Counted from the first letter of the stretch, positions 10,905 to 23,350 are shown. The stretch is DNA of 64,000 nt from Proteus penneri (GCF_003144535.1 NZ_PHFJ01000004.1:62001-126000); one strand, 5' to 3'. Numbers and translations are program-made. The notes: generated from the letters alone by a model not told the origin.

Positions 10905-11978
10905 ATGCAATTAAATAAAAAAAACATTCATTCCAAATCAGTAATGCTATTTTTTACCGGCATTTTCTCATTAATGCCAATTTCAGCTATGGCTTATCTA
11001 CAAGGGGAGGTAACAACCAATGGCGGACCTAATATTTTTTATGCTGCATTAGATAACACAACGTTCCCTAATAATCGAGCAGGTGAAACAACGACGGTTA
11101 GATTTTCCTTGCCAGATCGCTATGATGGTACGGTACATTGCCCTAGCACAAATATTGATAAAAGAGCATTAACTTACTTTAAAGCAACAACCGACTTAAT
11201 TCCTGTTGGTGGCAATTTTTATCAATTAAATGAATACGTAGATGTTCGTATTAAATTTGAAATTTGGGGTCCAGATCCTCTCCCTACAGTCCCTTTTGAA
11301 AATAAAGAAAACAAAAGAAATAATCTGCAAGGTTGTACAAGACCTAATTCTCCCAAACCTCATATCGCATCAGGTAGCAGTGGAGAACTTACTTTCCGTT
11401 TAAGAAAACCGATTATTAACGGAGTAAGCTTAAATGGTCAATCTCTTGCACAAATGTATGCCATGGTAAGCTACAGAAACAAGCCGACAGAATATGGTAA
11501 CGAACCTATATCTAAACTGATTATTACATCAGGGATCATCACAACTGAAGATAAATGTATCTTTAATAACGGTTCCCCAATTACCTTTGATTTTGGCAAT
11601 GTTGGTAATACTTCTGACTATTTGAATGGCCAAAACTACAAGATCACACGCAATATTCCAATAAAATGTGAAGGTGGTAGTTTTACTAATCCTAACAGTC
11701 GAATTATGTTTAAAATTCAAACAGGAAGCTCAGGTATCGCTAGTTTTAATCCTAATTATCTTGGTACCACAGGACCTGTAGATAGGACAAATTTGGGGAT
11801 TGTTTTAAGAGACAAATCAGGAGCGATTGTGCCACCTAATCAATATTTTTCTGTCGGGAAGCTGAATAATTTTAAAGGTAATTGGGAAGTTACTGCGGCT
11901 CCCATTGCAAAAACAGGTAGCAAAATTACAGAAGGCGAGTTTTCAGCACATGCCACATTAGTTGCGGAGTTTATGTAA
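10905..11978 (+). CDS. pmfE: Fimbrial tip adhesin-like subunit PmfE
   Basis: 357 residues, about twice a structural pilin, as for two-domain tip adhesins. A signal peptide (ending SAMA) precedes an N-terminal domain without pilin similarity (about 30-195) and a C-terminal pilin domain with a Cys pair (EDKCIF, PIKCEGG) and a closing ATLVAEFM strand. Its stop overlaps the pmfF start by one base (TAATG), indicating translational coupling. The receptor cannot be told from sequence. Adhesin role is inferred from size and domain order. Confidence 0.85.
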   Translation: MQLNKKNIHSKSVMLFFTGIFSLMPISAMAYLQGEVTTNGGPNIFYAALDNTTFPNNRAGETTTVRFSLPDRYDGTVHCPSTNIDKRALTYFKATTDLIPVGGNFYQLNEYVDVRIKFEIWGPDPLPTVPFENKENKRNNLQGCTRPNSPKPHIASGSSGELTFRLRKPIINGVSLNGQSLAQMYAMVSYRNKPTEYGNEPISKLIITSGIITTEDKCIFNNGSPITFDFGNVGNTSDYLNGQNYKITRNIPIKCEGGSFTNPNSRIMFKIQTGSSGIASFNPNYLGTTGPVDRTNLGIVLRDKSGAIVPPNQYFSVGKLNNFKGNWEVTAAPIAKTGSKITEGEFSAHATLVAEFM

Positions 11979-12526
11979 TGGGAACTCCAATAATAAAATC
12001 TGCTATTTCTCTTTTATTATTACTATCACCTTCTGCCTTTGCTGCTACAGAGCTGATTGGCGGTGATATGGAATTTAAAGGCGTTGTGGTTGCACATGGT
12101 TGTACCATAGTTGCTGGTGATGAAAATAAAGTAATCGATTTTAAGCAGATATCCGCCAAAGATCTCTATACCTTTCAAAAAAGTGAACCCGTTGCTTTTA
12201 GTATTAGTTTAGAAAATTGCAGCCAAGACATTTATAAAAGTGTCACAATTACACTTGATGGGAAAGAGCATCCGACTATGTCGAATCATCTTGCTGTTGT
12301 TGGTACAGGATCTGAAGATCCTAAAAGTATTGGGATTGTATTTACTGATATGCAACGCAATATAATTCAATTAAAAAAACCGAGCTCAACTCAACTTCTT
12401 AATAATAAACGTATTCAGTTTAATTTTATGACATATGTTGAAGCATCACCCTCTGCGCTGAAAAATCAAACATTGTTAACAGGCCCTTTCCAAGCACAAG
12501 CAACCTATACCCTTAATTATCAGTAA
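11978..12526 (+). CDS. pmfF: Minor fimbrial subunit PmfF
   Basis: 182 residues, signal peptide ending SAFA, then a single pilin domain with a cysteine pair (HGCTI and LENCSQ) and the C-terminal ATYTLNYQ donor-strand motif. Low identity to PmfA despite equal length, so probably an adaptor or minor rod subunit. Last gene of the operon; it faces the converging tadA gene 8 bases away, leaving no obvious terminator between them. Confidence 0.88.
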   Translation: MGTPIIKSAISLLLLLSPSAFAATELIGGDMEFKGVVVAHGCTIVAGDENKVIDFKQISAKDLYTFQKSEPVAFSISLENCSQDIYKSVTITLDGKEHPTMSNHLAVVGTGSEDPKSIGIVFTDMQRNIIQLKKPSSTQLLNNKRIQFNFMTYVEASPSALKNQTLLTGPFQAQATYTLNYQ

Positions 12527-12534
12527 ACAGATAT

Positions 12535-13680
<1,146 letters not shown>

Positions 13681-13720
13681 ATCTTAATCGATGATTTTGT
13701 GGGTGATAAATCTAAGAGAG

Positions 13721-14101
13721 CTATTTTTCTAAAATAACTGTCGCACAAGCATAACGCTGTTCATCAGCAAGTGTTACGTGAACAGAATTTATCCCCGCTT
13801 TCTCTGCCATCTCTTTTGCAACTGCTAAAAAATGCAATGTGGGTTTACCTAACTCATCATTACGCACTTCAAAATGATTAAAAGCCAATCCTAAACGGAT
13901 ACCTGTTCCTAATGCTTTTGCCGCAGCCTCTTTTACTGCAAACCGCTTAGCTAAAAAGCGAATTGGCTGTTTATGGGTTTGATAGATTTCCCATTCCGTT
14001 TCAGTAAGGATGCGACGAGCAAGGCGTTCACCAGAACGCCCTATAATATCTTCAATGCGTGATATCTCGACGATATCCATACCTAAGCCAACAATAGCCA
14101 T
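13721..14101 (-). CDS. acpS: Holo-[acyl-carrier-protein] synthase
   Basis: 126 residues. Transfers 4'-phosphopantetheine from CoA to apo-ACP. Family motifs: GLGMDIVEI at the N-terminus with the Mg-binding Asp, and [15 protein letters not shown] (about 53-68) with the second metal-binding Glu and catalytic Lys. Its start overlaps the pdxJ stop by one base, so the two are coupled. Last gene of the rnc-era-recO-pdxJ-acpS run. Confidence 0.97.
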   Translation of the reverse strand: MAIVGLGMDIVEISRIEDIIGRSGERLARRILTETEWEIYQTHKQPIRFLAKRFAVKEAAAKALGTGIRLGLAFNHFEVRNDELGKPTLHFLAVAKEMAEKAGINSVHVTLADEQRYACATVILEK

Positions 14102-14832
14102 TAACGACGCGCTTCTCGCATTAAGCGTTTCATTTCTTCAACCGCTGGTGCTAATCCACTAAATACGGCTCTACCAATAATTGCATGGCCAATATTCAGT
14201 TCATAAAGTTCAGGTAATGCAGCAATACGTTGTACATTGTGGTAATGCAAGCCATGTCCTGCATTCACTTTTAAGCCTTTAGATGCGGCATAAGTCACTG
14301 CATCACGTATACGCATAAACTCTTTTTCTTGAGCCATTTCATCTTCAGCGTCAGCATAAGCACCAGTGTGGATCTCAATAAAAGGCGCGCCAACACGGTC
14401 GGCTGCATTAATTTGTTCATGGTCAGGATCAATAAACAGAGAAACTTTGATACCTGCTAAAGATAAGCGTTTAATGGCATCAGCAACTTTTGCTTCATTG
14501 CCAACAACATCTAAACCACCTTCTGTTGTCACTTCTTGGCGTTTTTCAGGTACTAAACAGCAAAAATCGGGCTGAGTTTGACAAGCTATCTCGATCATCT
14601 CTTCAGTGACTGCCATTTCCAGATTTAATCTTGTCTGCACTGTTTGGCTTATCAGCATTAAATCGCGATCAGTGATATGACGTCTATCTTCACGTAAATG
14701 AATAGTAATACCATCAGCACCAGCTTGTTCTGCAATAAAAGCCGCTTGAACAGGATCGGGATACGTTGTGCCTCGGGCATTACGAAGGGTGGCGATATGG
14801 TCAATATTAACACCAAGTAGAATATCAGACAT
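14101..14832 (-). CDS. pdxJ: Pyridoxine 5'-phosphate synthase
   Basis: 243 residues, the usual length. Condenses 1-deoxyxylulose 5-phosphate with 3-amino-2-oxopropyl phosphate to pyridoxine 5'-phosphate. TIM barrel with the N-terminal [16 protein letters not shown] motif (His and Arg of the active site), the HLREDRRHI loop, and the C-terminal [12 protein letters not shown] phosphate-binding segment. GAGAA ribosome site upstream. Confidence 0.98.
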   Translation of the reverse strand: MSDILLGVNIDHIATLRNARGTTYPDPVQAAFIAEQAGADGITIHLREDRRHITDRDLMLISQTVQTRLNLEMAVTEEMIEIACQTQPDFCCLVPEKRQEVTTEGGLDVVGNEAKVADAIKRLSLAGIKVSLFIDPDHEQINAADRVGAPFIEIHTGAYADAEDEMAQEKEFMRIRDAVTYAASKGLKVNAGHGLHYHNVQRIAALPELYELNIGHAIIGRAVFSGLAPAVEEMKRLMREARR

Positions 14833-14904
14833 GCTCTTCTCCTGAAAAATAACGTTGCATTACCTTAGTTTACACATTCCATTGAGAAGAAAAAGACAAT
14901 ATTA

Positions 14905-15642
14905 CTATTCTGCCTTCAATGCTTTTTCCTTTGGGGATTTTTTAATGGCAAATTGTCTAAAAAGTTCTCTACTTTTTAATGGTTTTCCGCCTAAGTAAGG
15001 CTTCAATGCCATTCGAGTAAACCTTTTTGCCGCTTTTAATGTTTCAACAGTAGGAAATTCTCGACTAGCTAAGGATTTTAATTCAAATCCAGTAAAACTA
15101 TTATGATCAACCACTAAACTCGCAATAAAACCTTTTTCTTCCCGATAACGATAGGTCATTGAATCGGAAACAGGCTCTCCACTTCCGGCACAATGCAGAA
15201 AATCTAAGCCATAGCCAAGCTGTGTTAATAACGCAAGTTCAAAGCGTCTTAGTGCGGCTTCGGGTGTGGTTTCGCTAGCAGCAAGAATTTGCAAGCAGGA
15301 GAGGTATTCAAAAAAAAGTACACTGTAAGACGTACCATTTTCTAAAACCCGAGACAATAACTCATTAAGATACAAGCCACTGTATAGTACAGAGCCTGTC
15401 AGTGGTAATGCTAAAGAGATAGGTTCAGCATCACGAAGTGTTTTTATTTCTCCTCGCCCACTCCAACGAATGAGCAGAGGAGTAAAAGGTTGTAGCGCCC
15501 CTTTTAAGGGTGAACGACGGCCTCGCGCACCTTTTGACAAGATGCGTACTCGCCCTTCATTTTCAGTGAAAAAATCGAGTAATAAACTTGTTTCACTGTA
15601 AGGTCGAGCATGGATAACGAATGCACGTTGCCAGCCATCCAC
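14905..15642 (-). CDS. recO: DNA repair protein RecO
   Basis: 245 residues. Recombination mediator of the RecFOR pathway; anneals ssDNA and loads RecA. N-terminal OB fold (about 1-80, [20 protein letters not shown]) followed by the helical C-terminal domain. The Cys residues of the zinc motif found in some RecO proteins are absent, as in E. coli. Follows era by 9 bases. Confidence 0.97.
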   Translation of the reverse strand: MDGWQRAFVIHARPYSETSLLLDFFTENEGRVRILSKGARGRRSPLKGALQPFTPLLIRWSGRGEIKTLRDAEPISLALPLTGSVLYSGLYLNELLSRVLENGTSYSVLFFEYLSCLQILAASETTPEAALRRFELALLTQLGYGLDFLHCAGSGEPVSDSMTYRYREEKGFIASLVVDHNSFTGFELKSLASREFPTVETLKAAKRFTRMALKPYLGGKPLKSRELFRQFAIKKSPKEKALKAE

Positions 15643-15651
15643 TTTAGTTAC

Positions 15652-16560
15652 CTACTTTAAATCGTCCACATAGCCGAGACTACGTAAAGCACGCTCATCA
15701 TCAGCCCAGCCAGCTTTGACTTTCACCCAAAGTTCTAAGTGAACTTTGTTTTCAAATAAGTCTTCCATATCCATACGGGCTTCAGTGCCAATTTTCTTGA
15801 TTTTCGCACCTTTATTACCAATAACCATTTTCTTCTGGCCTTCACGCTCAACCAGAATTAATCCGTGGATATCATAACCACCACGCTCATTGGTAACAAA
15901 TTGCTCAATTTCAACAGTGACCGAATAAGGTAATTCTTCACCCAAAAAGCGCATCAATTTCTCACGAATAATTTCTGAAGCCATAAAGCGCTGAGAGCGA
16001 TCAGTAATATAATCTTCAGGGAAATGATGCGTAGCTTCTGGTAAACAATTACGCACGATTTTGGCTATCGTATCGACATTCATGTCTTTTTCAGCACTGA
16101 TTGGTACGACATCAAGAAAATCCATTTGTTGGCTTAAAAAACCAATGTGTGGAAGTAACTTGGTTTTATCAATCACGTTATCCACTTTATTAATTGCTAA
16201 TAAAACAGGGCAACGTAATGATTTTAATTTGTTCAATACCATTTCGTCGTCAGGCGTCCAGTTGGTGCCCTCAACAACGAAAATAACTAATTCAACATCA
16301 CCAATCGAGCTGCTTGCTGCGCGGTTCATTAGTCTGTTGATGGCTCGCTTTTCTTCAATATGCAAACCAGGTGTATCCACATAAATTGCTTGGTAAGCAC
16401 CATCTGTATCAATACCCATAATACGATGGCGCGTAGTTTGCGGTTTACGTGATGTAATAGAAACTTTCTGCCCCAGTAATTGGTTCAGTAGTGTTGATTT
16501 TCCCACATTTGGGCGACCGACTATCGCAATAAATCCGCAATAGGTTTGTTCTTCGCTCAT
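15652..16560 (-). CDS. era: GTPase Era
   Basis: 302 residues. Essential 30S-assembly GTPase binding the 3' end of 16S rRNA. N-terminal G domain with GRPNVGKST (G1, about 14-22), DTPG (G3) and NKVD (G4); C-terminal KH domain with [11 protein letters not shown] (about 243-253). Starts inside the rnc stop (ATGA overlap), the usual coupling of these genes. Confidence 0.99.
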   Translation of the reverse strand: MSEEQTYCGFIAIVGRPNVGKSTLLNQLLGQKVSITSRKPQTTRHRIMGIDTDGAYQAIYVDTPGLHIEEKRAINRLMNRAASSSIGDVELVIFVVEGTNWTPDDEMVLNKLKSLRCPVLLAINKVDNVIDKTKLLPHIGFLSQQMDFLDVVPISAEKDMNVDTIAKIVRNCLPEATHHFPEDYITDRSQRFMASEIIREKLMRFLGEELPYSVTVEIEQFVTNERGGYDIHGLILVEREGQKKMVIGNKGAKIKKIGTEARMDMEDLFENKVHLELWVKVKAGWADDERALRSLGYVDDLK

Positions 16561-17237
16561 TCAAGCTCCAGTTGTATTAATGCCTGTTCAGCAGCGGCCT
16601 GTTCAGCTTTACGACGACTCGTACCCATCCCTTTGACAGGTTGTTCGATACCGCTTATCTGACAATGGATCGTAAACTCTTGATCATGGGCTTCACCACG
16701 AACCTGTACCACATTATAAGAAGGTAATGGTAAGTGACGGCCTTGCAGATATTCTTGCAAACGAGTTTTAGGATCTTTTTGCTTATCGCCTGGACTGATT
16801 TCAGCCAAACGATTTTCATACCAGTTTAAAATGATTTTTTCGATATTTTGAATATCACTATCAAGGAAAATTGCACCAATTAAAGCTTCCACCGTATCCG
16901 CTAAAATTGATTCACGACGAAAACCGCCGCTTTTTAATTCCCCAGGGCCTAAACGTAGACATTCGCCCAGTTCAAATTCACGCGCTAATTCAGCGAGCGT
17001 GTTTCCACGAACAAGCGTTGCTCTCATTCGACTCATATCCCCTTCATCAACACGAGGAAATCGATGATAGAGCGCGTTAGCAATCACATAGCTTAGAATT
17101 GAATCACCTAAAAATTCTAAACGTTCATTATGTTTACTGCTGGCACTACGATGCGTTAAAGCCTGTAGTAATAATTCATTTTGCGTAAAAGTATAGCCCA
17201 GTTTTTTTTGTAACTGGTTTACTAATAAAGTATTCAT
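16557..17237 (-). CDS. rnc: Ribonuclease III
   Basis: 226 residues. Endonuclease for double-stranded RNA; processes rRNA precursors and many mRNAs. The signature [11 protein letters not shown] (about 38-48) carries the catalytic Glu/Asp, the second acidic pair lies in [13 protein letters not shown] (about 114-126), and a double-stranded RNA binding domain spans about 155-225. First gene of the rnc-era-recO-pdxJ-acpS run. Confidence 0.99.
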   Translation of the reverse strand: MNTLLVNQLQKKLGYTFTQNELLLQALTHRSASSKHNERLEFLGDSILSYVIANALYHRFPRVDEGDMSRMRATLVRGNTLAELAREFELGECLRLGPGELKSGGFRRESILADTVEALIGAIFLDSDIQNIEKIILNWYENRLAEISPGDKQKDPKTRLQEYLQGRHLPLPSYNVVQVRGEAHDQEFTIHCQISGIEQPVKGMGTSRRKAEQAAAEQALIQLELE

Positions 17238-17431
17238 GTGCGATCAATTTCCATAACTTAATTTGAAGCACACGCAACAAATCTGTTTAAGACAACGAGA
17301 TATTACCGAGTTGGATAACAGAACTGTTGCGTTTGCACTGGCTCCTGTGAATAACAGGAGCCAATCATATTAAAGAAGTGGCATATTCTACACTGAGATA
17401 GAAAGGAATGCTGTAGCTATTTTGTCAATAG

Positions 17432-18403
17432 TTACTTAATGCCACCGATACGACTGAGACGAACACCAGTAGGCCATTCATTCTCTACTTTTTCGAAGCT
17501 CATCCAGATTGTTGTCGCTTTACCGACTAAGTTTTTCTCTGGAACAAAGCCCCAGAAGCGACTATCTGAACTACCGTCTCGATTATCCCCCATCATAAAG
17601 TAATGACCTTCAGGAACAATCCACGTACCGACTGGTAATCCTGGTTGGATAAACTCGGGCATTGTCATATCACCCGGTATTGTCATAATACGGTGAGAGA
17701 CTTTATCAATAGTTTCTACCCTTTCCTCTTCACGTAATTGAGTTGCTGTTGAAATAGGCTCCTCAATTGGAATGGATTTCATACCATTAATACGCTGGCC
17801 ACCTGGTACATTTTGTAATAATAGCGTCCATTCACTTGGGTACGCAGTACCATAAGTTACTGATATTTCGTCATTACAAATGGCTTTATCACAATTTGGA
17901 TAGATATGAAGTTTTTTCGACATCATATCATAAACAATTTTATCACCTGGTAATCCTATAACACGTTTAATAAAGTCAGTAGAAGGATCACGAGGATACT
18001 TAAATACTGCGATATCACCTCGTTTTGGCTTCCCTGTATTAATTAATGTGGTTTGCGTAATTGGATCTTTTAATCCATAAGCAAACTTTTCAACCAAGAT
18101 AAAATCGCCAACTAACAAGGTTGGCATCATGGAGCGAGAAGGTATTTGAAACGGCTCATACACAAATGAACGCAGAACCAAAACAATAATCAAAACTGGG
18201 AATAAGGAGCCTAATGTCTCTGCCCAGCTTGGTTTATTAATTGATTTTGCTAACTCTTGCTGATCCTCGGACCCTTGCGTCATCTCTTGAAGACGCTTTA
18301 GTTTTGCTTTTCGGGCTGGCTTGAGCTTAAAGCGCTCAATTCCCCAAAAAACGCCTGTTATTAGCGTTGCCAGCGTTAGGATCAAGGCAAACGTGTTAGC
18401 CAT
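17432..18403 (-). CDS. lepB: Signal peptidase I
   Basis: 323 residues. Cleaves signal peptides on the periplasmic face of the inner membrane. Two N-terminal membrane segments (about 3-22 and 66-82), then the Ser/Lys dyad: Ser91 in PSRSMMP and Lys146 in FIKRVIGLPGD. The family box GDNRDGSSDSR follows near residue 275. Sits 14 bases downstream of lepA, a conserved pair. Confidence 0.98.
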   Translation of the reverse strand: MANTFALILTLATLITGVFWGIERFKLKPARKAKLKRLQEMTQGSEDQQELAKSINKPSWAETLGSLFPVLIIVLVLRSFVYEPFQIPSRSMMPTLLVGDFILVEKFAYGLKDPITQTTLINTGKPKRGDIAVFKYPRDPSTDFIKRVIGLPGDKIVYDMMSKKLHIYPNCDKAICNDEISVTYGTAYPSEWTLLLQNVPGGQRINGMKSIPIEEPISTATQLREEERVETIDKVSHRIMTIPGDMTMPEFIQPGLPVGTWIVPEGHYFMMGDNRDGSSDSRFWGFVPEKNLVGKATTIWMSFEKVENEWPTGVRLSRIGGIK

Positions 18404-18417
18404 GTTTTCTCCTTAAA

Positions 18418-20214
18418 TTATTTATCTTTACCAACATGAAGAATGGCTAAAAACGCTTCTTGTGGTAGCTCTACGTTACCAATCTGCTTCATGCGTTTTT
18501 TACCATCTTTCTGTTTCTGTAACAGTTTCTTCTTACGGCTAACGTCACCACCATAACATTTGGCTAATACGTTTTTACGTAACTGTTTAACAGTTGAACG
18601 AGCTATAATATGGTTGCCAATTGCCGCTTGGATGGCGATATCAAACTGTTGGCGTGGAATAAATTCTTTCATCTTTTCCACCAGCTCACGCCCACGATAA
18701 GGTGCATTATCGTTATGTGTAATCAATGCCAAAGCATCAACGCGATCACCATTAATCAAGACATCTACACGTACCATGTTAGAGCCTTGGAAACGAATAA
18801 AGTTATAGTCTAAAGAAGCATAACCGCGTGATGTTGATTTTAAGCGGTCAAAGAAATCTAATACCACTTCAGCCATCGGAATTTCATAAGTCAATGAAAC
18901 CTGATTACCATGATAGACCATATTGGTTTGAACACCGCGTTTTTCGATACATAAAGTAATTACATTACCTAAGTATTCTTGCGGTAATAACATATGACAT
19001 TCAGCAATAGGTTCTCTGATTTCTTCAATATTATTTAGTGGAGGCAATTTAGATGGGCTATCCACTGATATAATATCGCCGTTAGTCATTTCAACTTCAT
19101 AAACTACGGTTGGGGCAGTTGTAATCAGATCAAGGTCATATTCACGTTCTAAACGTTCTTGAATAATCTCCATATGAAGGAGACCCAAGAAACCACAACG
19201 GAAACCGAAACCTAACGCGGATGAGCTTTCTGGCTCATAAAATAATGACGCATCGTTTAAGCTTAATTTACCTAATGCATCGCGGAATGATTCATAGTCA
19301 TCAGAGCTAATTGGGAATAACCCCGCATAAACCTGTGGCTTAACTTTCTTAAAACCTGGTAAGGGTTTATCTGCTGGTTTTTGTGCCGCAGTTAAGGTAT
19401 CCCCAACCGGCGCACCTAAAATATCTTTAATACCGCAAACAACCCAGCCGACTTCACCACAATTTAATGATGTAGTGTCAATTTGTTTTGGCGTAAAAAT
19501 ACCAATACGGTCAATGTTATAAACCTGTCCCGTACTCATTACCTTAATTTTATCGCCCTTGCTGACTTTACCGTTTTTAACGCGGATCAGTGAAACAACC
19601 CCAAGGTAGTTATCAAACCAAGAGTCAATAATCAGTGCTTGCAATGGAGCTTCAGGATCACCCTCAGGTGCGGGAATTTCTTTCACAAGGCGTTCGATAA
19701 CTTCTTTAACACCTATACCTGTTTTTGCGGAACAACGCACCGCATCTGTAGCATCAATCCCCACAATATCTTCAATTTCTTCAGCAACACGCTCAGGCTC
19801 TGCTGCTGGTAAATCTATTTTATTTAAAACTGGAACGACGGTGAGATCCATATCCATCGCGGTATAACAGTTTGCTAATGTTTGCGCTTCAACCCCTTGT
19901 CCTGCATCAACGACCAATAAGGCACCTTCACACGCAGCAAGTGAACGAGATACTTCATAAGAGAAGTCAACGTGTCCTGGGGTATCGATAAAGTTAAGCT
20001 GATAAACTTCACCGTCATCAGCGGTGTAATTCAAGGTTACGCTTTGCGCTTTGATTGTAATACCACGTTCACGCTCAAGATCCATAGAATCAAGAACCTG
20101 CGCAGCCATTTCACGATCTGATAAGCCACCACAAATTTGAATAATTCGATCTGATAACGTCGATTTACCGTGGTCAATATGTGCGATAATGGAAAAGTTA
20201 CGTATGTTTTTCAT
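18418..20214 (-). CDS. lepA: Elongation factor 4 (LepA) GTPase
   Basis: 598 residues. Ribosome-associated GTPase related to EF-G. Visible motifs: [10 protein letters not shown] (G1), DTPGHVDF (G3), NKIDLP (G4), followed by domains II, III, V and the LepA-specific C-terminal domain with the basic [16 protein letters not shown] stretch. Full length, no damage. Cotranscribed with lepB. Confidence 0.99.
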   Translation of the reverse strand: MKNIRNFSIIAHIDHGKSTLSDRIIQICGGLSDREMAAQVLDSMDLERERGITIKAQSVTLNYTADDGEVYQLNFIDTPGHVDFSYEVSRSLAACEGALLVVDAGQGVEAQTLANCYTAMDMDLTVVPVLNKIDLPAAEPERVAEEIEDIVGIDATDAVRCSAKTGIGVKEVIERLVKEIPAPEGDPEAPLQALIIDSWFDNYLGVVSLIRVKNGKVSKGDKIKVMSTGQVYNIDRIGIFTPKQIDTTSLNCGEVGWVVCGIKDILGAPVGDTLTAAQKPADKPLPGFKKVKPQVYAGLFPISSDDYESFRDALGKLSLNDASLFYEPESSSALGFGFRCGFLGLLHMEIIQERLEREYDLDLITTAPTVVYEVEMTNGDIISVDSPSKLPPLNNIEEIREPIAECHMLLPQEYLGNVITLCIEKRGVQTNMVYHGNQVSLTYEIPMAEVVLDFFDRLKSTSRGYASLDYNFIRFQGSNMVRVDVLINGDRVDALALITHNDNAPYRGRELVEKMKEFIPRQQFDIAIQAAIGNHIIARSTVKQLRKNVLAKCYGGDVSRKKKLLQKQKDGKKRMKQIGNVELPQEAFLAILHVGKDK

Positions 20215-20470
20215 TCTGAAATTATTTTTCTCTATTGCTTTGCTCTATAAATCTGGCTTTGGAGTCATTCATGGACACAAAGCGAAAACTCTATATTGCA
20301 GGAGTTATTATTGATGACGCATTCTACACACTAGAGACATTATACTCAAAGAAACGTTCATCAAACACAAACATTTATGCTAAGACTTGCATTTATTTGT
20401 AATTTTTTGCGGGTAATTTCCAGATATAGAAACGCGTTAATTTAAGATAGATATTATTACAAAAGCAACA
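20215..20470. other. Intergenic region between rseC and lepA
   Basis: About 250 bases with the lepA promoter region. I found no reading frame or named operator. Confidence 0.4.
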
Positions 20471-20499
20471 TGGCAAAAATAATGGGGCAAATGCCCCAT
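20471..20499 (-). terminator. rseC operon terminator
   Basis: Eight-base arms ATGGGGCA / TGCCCCAT with a 2-base loop; read on the minus strand it ends in a T-run, 17 bases after the rseC stop. Confidence 0.85.
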
Positions 20500-20515
20500 C
20501 TGTTTAATCAACCCA

Positions 20516-20980
20516 TTATTTTTGAAATTGAACGCTAAGTTCATTCGGTGGAAGCCCTATTTGCAATACAATAGGTTCAAAACCTTCATCTTTACTCCAC
20601 CAGGTCGCCACTTTTTTAGCAAATAAGAAACCAAGGACACCGCCCATAAGTCCACTGCAAAAAATAGCAAATTCACTGGAAAACCAAAGACCCGCAATGC
20701 CTGCAACAATAAATAAGCCAATAAGTGGCGTTAAATACACTAGCATTGCGGAAAGAAGTAGATTATTTTCAGGAATACCCACTTCCACTTTTTGCCCTTC
20801 GACTAAAGGTTGTGCGACGGGGAGTTCGAGTTGATGAACTGTCTCAGGCCCTATTTTATTTAATAAATAAGAGCCACATGCAGCCCGAGCTTGGCAACTA
20901 CCACAGCCAGAAGACGATCCATAGCGTAATAACGCTCTTCCTTCATGCCAATGTATAACTGTTGCCCACTCTTTAACCAT
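20516..20980 (-). CDS. rseC: SoxR-reducing system protein RseC
   Basis: 154 residues. Inner membrane protein with an N-terminal cytoplasmic part holding a Cys cluster (SGCGSCQARAACG, about 24-36) and two membrane segments (about 74-93 and 97-115). Linked in E. coli to reduction of SoxR together with the Rsx complex, and to the sigma-E operon. Last gene of rpoE-rseA-rseB-rseC. Confidence 0.95.
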   Translation of the reverse strand: MVKEWATVIHWHEGRALLRYGSSSGCGSCQARAACGSYLLNKIGPETVHQLELPVAQPLVEGQKVEVGIPENNLLLSAMLVYLTPLIGLFIVAGIAGLWFSSEFAIFCSGLMGGVLGFLFAKKVATWWSKDEGFEPIVLQIGLPPNELSVQFQK

Positions 20981-20992
20981 AACTTATACCTT

Positions 20993-21961
20993 TTACTTTT
21001 TCGTAAATACAACACTGTTGACTATCTTCTGTGCCGTAGAAAATGGTAATTGACCAATAAAGGTAATTTCATTGCCTTCTTTGTCATAGGTATAAATTGT
21101 ATTACGACCATACCTCAACATTTTATCGCGTTCGGGCGAATTAACCTGTTGACCACTTTTATTAACATAAATGGAGAAGTCAAATAAACCGTCGCTAAAT
21201 AAAATAGACTGACTAAACTCGGTTTCAGAAATCTGATGGTGACTACGTTTTACCTCTTTAAAACCCTCAGGCAATTGACTAACCGACCAGTTATAAACCA
21301 GAGGTTTAGCTTTTGGTACAAGTAATAAAGGTGGCATATTGACGGTACGTAACGAATTAAGTTCAGTTTCGACTTCACTCCCTTCATTAACTGTGATCAC
21401 TCGAAATTGTTCAATGATGTCATTATTCTTATCTAATAAATCGACTCTTAACGGCAGATATCTCTCTTCATCAATAAACAAGACATAATCATAACGGTCA
21501 TTATTTTTCGATAGTACTCGAACAACTCGGCTTGGAATATCACCAATATGCGTTCTACCTGCATCAATAAAATTATAATAATCTGATAATTCATTGAAAT
21601 CTTGGTAAATGATAGAAGGGATATAATCAACGATATGATCATTTCTTAAGCTAAAAGCATCTAAGCCTGGTTCAAAGTAACTGATTTCATCACCACGTTG
21701 AACTATTTCACGGCGAGTACTATCCATTTGCATTAGTTGTGCAAGGGGTTTGCCATCAATAAGAGTATGACGATAGCGAATAGGAACAATACCTTGAGAA
21801 TTAATATTGATAAAAGATAATTCATAGGTAGAAGTTTGACTTGTATGACCCATCTTTTGCAACAAAGCCTTGACACTACCTATTTGCGGTTGTGCCAAGG
21901 CTTGTATCGGCATTGACAGGCTGCCCACCAATAATAAGGTGGATAACCATGATTTTTTCAT
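20993..21961 (-). CDS. rseB: Sigma-E regulatory protein RseB
   Basis: 322 residues with a signal peptide (ending ALAQP). Periplasmic MucB/RseB protein that binds the RseA periplasmic domain and shields it from DegS until lipopolysaccharide intermediates release it. Two-domain lipoprotein-carrier-like fold is expected from the family; no catalytic residues. Between rseA and rseC, 47 bases after rseA. Confidence 0.97.
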   Translation of the reverse strand: MKKSWLSTLLLVGSLSMPIQALAQPQIGSVKALLQKMGHTSQTSTYELSFININSQGIVPIRYRHTLIDGKPLAQLMQMDSTRREIVQRGDEISYFEPGLDAFSLRNDHIVDYIPSIIYQDFNELSDYYNFIDAGRTHIGDIPSRVVRVLSKNNDRYDYVLFIDEERYLPLRVDLLDKNNDIIEQFRVITVNEGSEVETELNSLRTVNMPPLLLVPKAKPLVYNWSVSQLPEGFKEVKRSHHQISETEFSQSILFSDGLFDFSIYVNKSGQQVNSPERDKMLRYGRNTIYTYDKEGNEITFIGQLPFSTAQKIVNSVVFTKK

Positions 21962-22008
21962 TACGACAGTTTCATTCCCACACGTTATTTATACATTCAC
22001 ATCTATTA

Positions 22009-22635
22009 TTACTGTGTTACTACAGATTGAGTTTCACCTTGAGCACTAACTGGTGCTTCATTTTGTGGTGCATTATAGATACGACGATCTAACTCATACT
22101 GTTGCAACATTAATCCAAGGCGTTGATTACGCTCTTGTAAACGTGTTTGTTGGTCTTTACCTAAAGTATCGTTTTGAAGATTTAGGCTTACTGGTGAACC
22201 CGCCCCCATAATAGGTTGAGTATTAAATACAGGCGTATCTACTTGGAAATCTTCAGAACCACTTTTTCCATTATATTGCTGAACACCAACAATAACAGCT
22301 AATGAAACACAAGCCGCAACACCGATTTGAGTTAACTGACTTGCCCAAGGACGTAACGTTTGTAAGAAAGAGTGCTGACGCCATTGTGATGGCGCAGGTT
22401 GCTGCTCTTGTTGTTGTTCAGGACTTATGCGAACAGGTTCATTCTCTAAAGCGAGCGCAACGCGACTTGCGATATCAAAGTGGACTACTTCACCTACATC
22501 ACCACGCATTGTGTCACGAATTAAATGGTAGCGTTGCCATGTCTCCTTCATGGAGTCATCACGAGCAATTGCACCCATTAATTCTTTATCAAGAACTTCG
22601 CCATCCATAAATGCAGAAAGTTTTTCTTTTTGCAT
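22009..22635 (-). CDS. rseA: Anti-sigma-E factor RseA
   Basis: 208 residues from the ATG at 22635, preceded by AAGGGT and starting MQKEKLSAFMDGE like the family; the longer reading adds 12 codons that overlap the spacer to rpoE. N-terminal sigma-binding domain (1-85), one membrane segment (about 104-121), periplasmic domain to the C-terminus. The region after the membrane segment carries the DegS cleavage site. The C-terminus is Gln-rich. Confidence 0.95.
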   Translation of the reverse strand: MQKEKLSAFMDGEVLDKELMGAIARDDSMKETWQRYHLIRDTMRGDVGEVVHFDIASRVALALENEPVRISPEQQQEQQPAPSQWRQHSFLQTLRPWASQLTQIGVAACVSLAVIVGVQQYNGKSGSEDFQVDTPVFNTQPIMGAGSPVSLNLQNDTLGKDQQTRLQERNQRLGLMLQQYELDRRIYNAPQNEAPVSAQGETQSVVTQ

Positions 22636-22673
22636 GTAAAAGTACCCTTCAGTCAATGATGGTTCACCCACAA

Positions 22674-23252
22674 TTAAAACTCTTGTATTAATGGTTGAAC
22701 CTTATTATCAATAGCTTCTCGCGCCCTAAAAATACGTGAACGAACTGTTCCGACAGGGCAATCCATAATGACTGCTATCTCTTCATAGCTTAGTCCGTCA
22801 AGTTCCCGAAGTGTAATAGCAACCCTTAAATCTTCAGGTAATGACTCTATGGTGTGAAAAACCACTCTCCGTAACTCTTCAGACAACATTAAATTCTCAG
22901 GGTTCGAAATTTCTTTTAGTGCGTTTGGTGATTCGAAATTTTCCACATCACTTGCATCTAAATCATTCGAAGGCGGACGTCGCCCCTGTGCAACCAAATA
23001 ATTTTTTGCTGTATTCACTGCAATACGATAAAGCCATGTATAAAAAGCACTATCTCCACGGAAAGAACCGATGGCTCGATAAGCTTTAATAAAGGCTTCT
23101 TGCGAAACATCTGGCACATCACCCTGTGGTACATAACGGGAAATCAGGCTTGCTACCTTGTGTTGATAGCGGATAACCAGCAAATTAAACGCTTTCTGGT
23201 CACCATTTTGTACCTTTTCAACCAACATTTGGTCCGTTAACTGCTCGCTCAT
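22674..23252 (-). CDS. rpoE: RNA polymerase sigma-E factor
   Basis: 192 residues, start ATG preceded by GAGAGT. ECF sigma factor for outer-membrane stress. Region 2 (FNLLVIRYQHKV, DVSQEAFIKAYRA) contacts -10, region 4 (LRELDGLSYEEIAVIMDCPVGTVRSRIFRAREA) contacts the GAACTT -35. First of a four-gene operon with its anti-sigma system and preceded by a match to its own promoter, so it should be autoregulated. Confidence 0.99.
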   Translation of the reverse strand: MSEQLTDQMLVEKVQNGDQKAFNLLVIRYQHKVASLISRYVPQGDVPDVSQEAFIKAYRAIGSFRGDSAFYTWLYRIAVNTAKNYLVAQGRRPPSNDLDASDVENFESPNALKEISNPENLMLSEELRRVVFHTIESLPEDLRVAITLRELDGLSYEEIAVIMDCPVGTVRSRIFRAREAIDNKVQPLIQEF

Positions 23253-23350
23253 TAGAGATGGACTCTCCCGAAGTCAAGCTTCGCACTATTTTTAAATGAC
23301 TCCGTCATATTTACTCTCGTTATTCCTTCTCGTTTTTATGAGCTACAAGA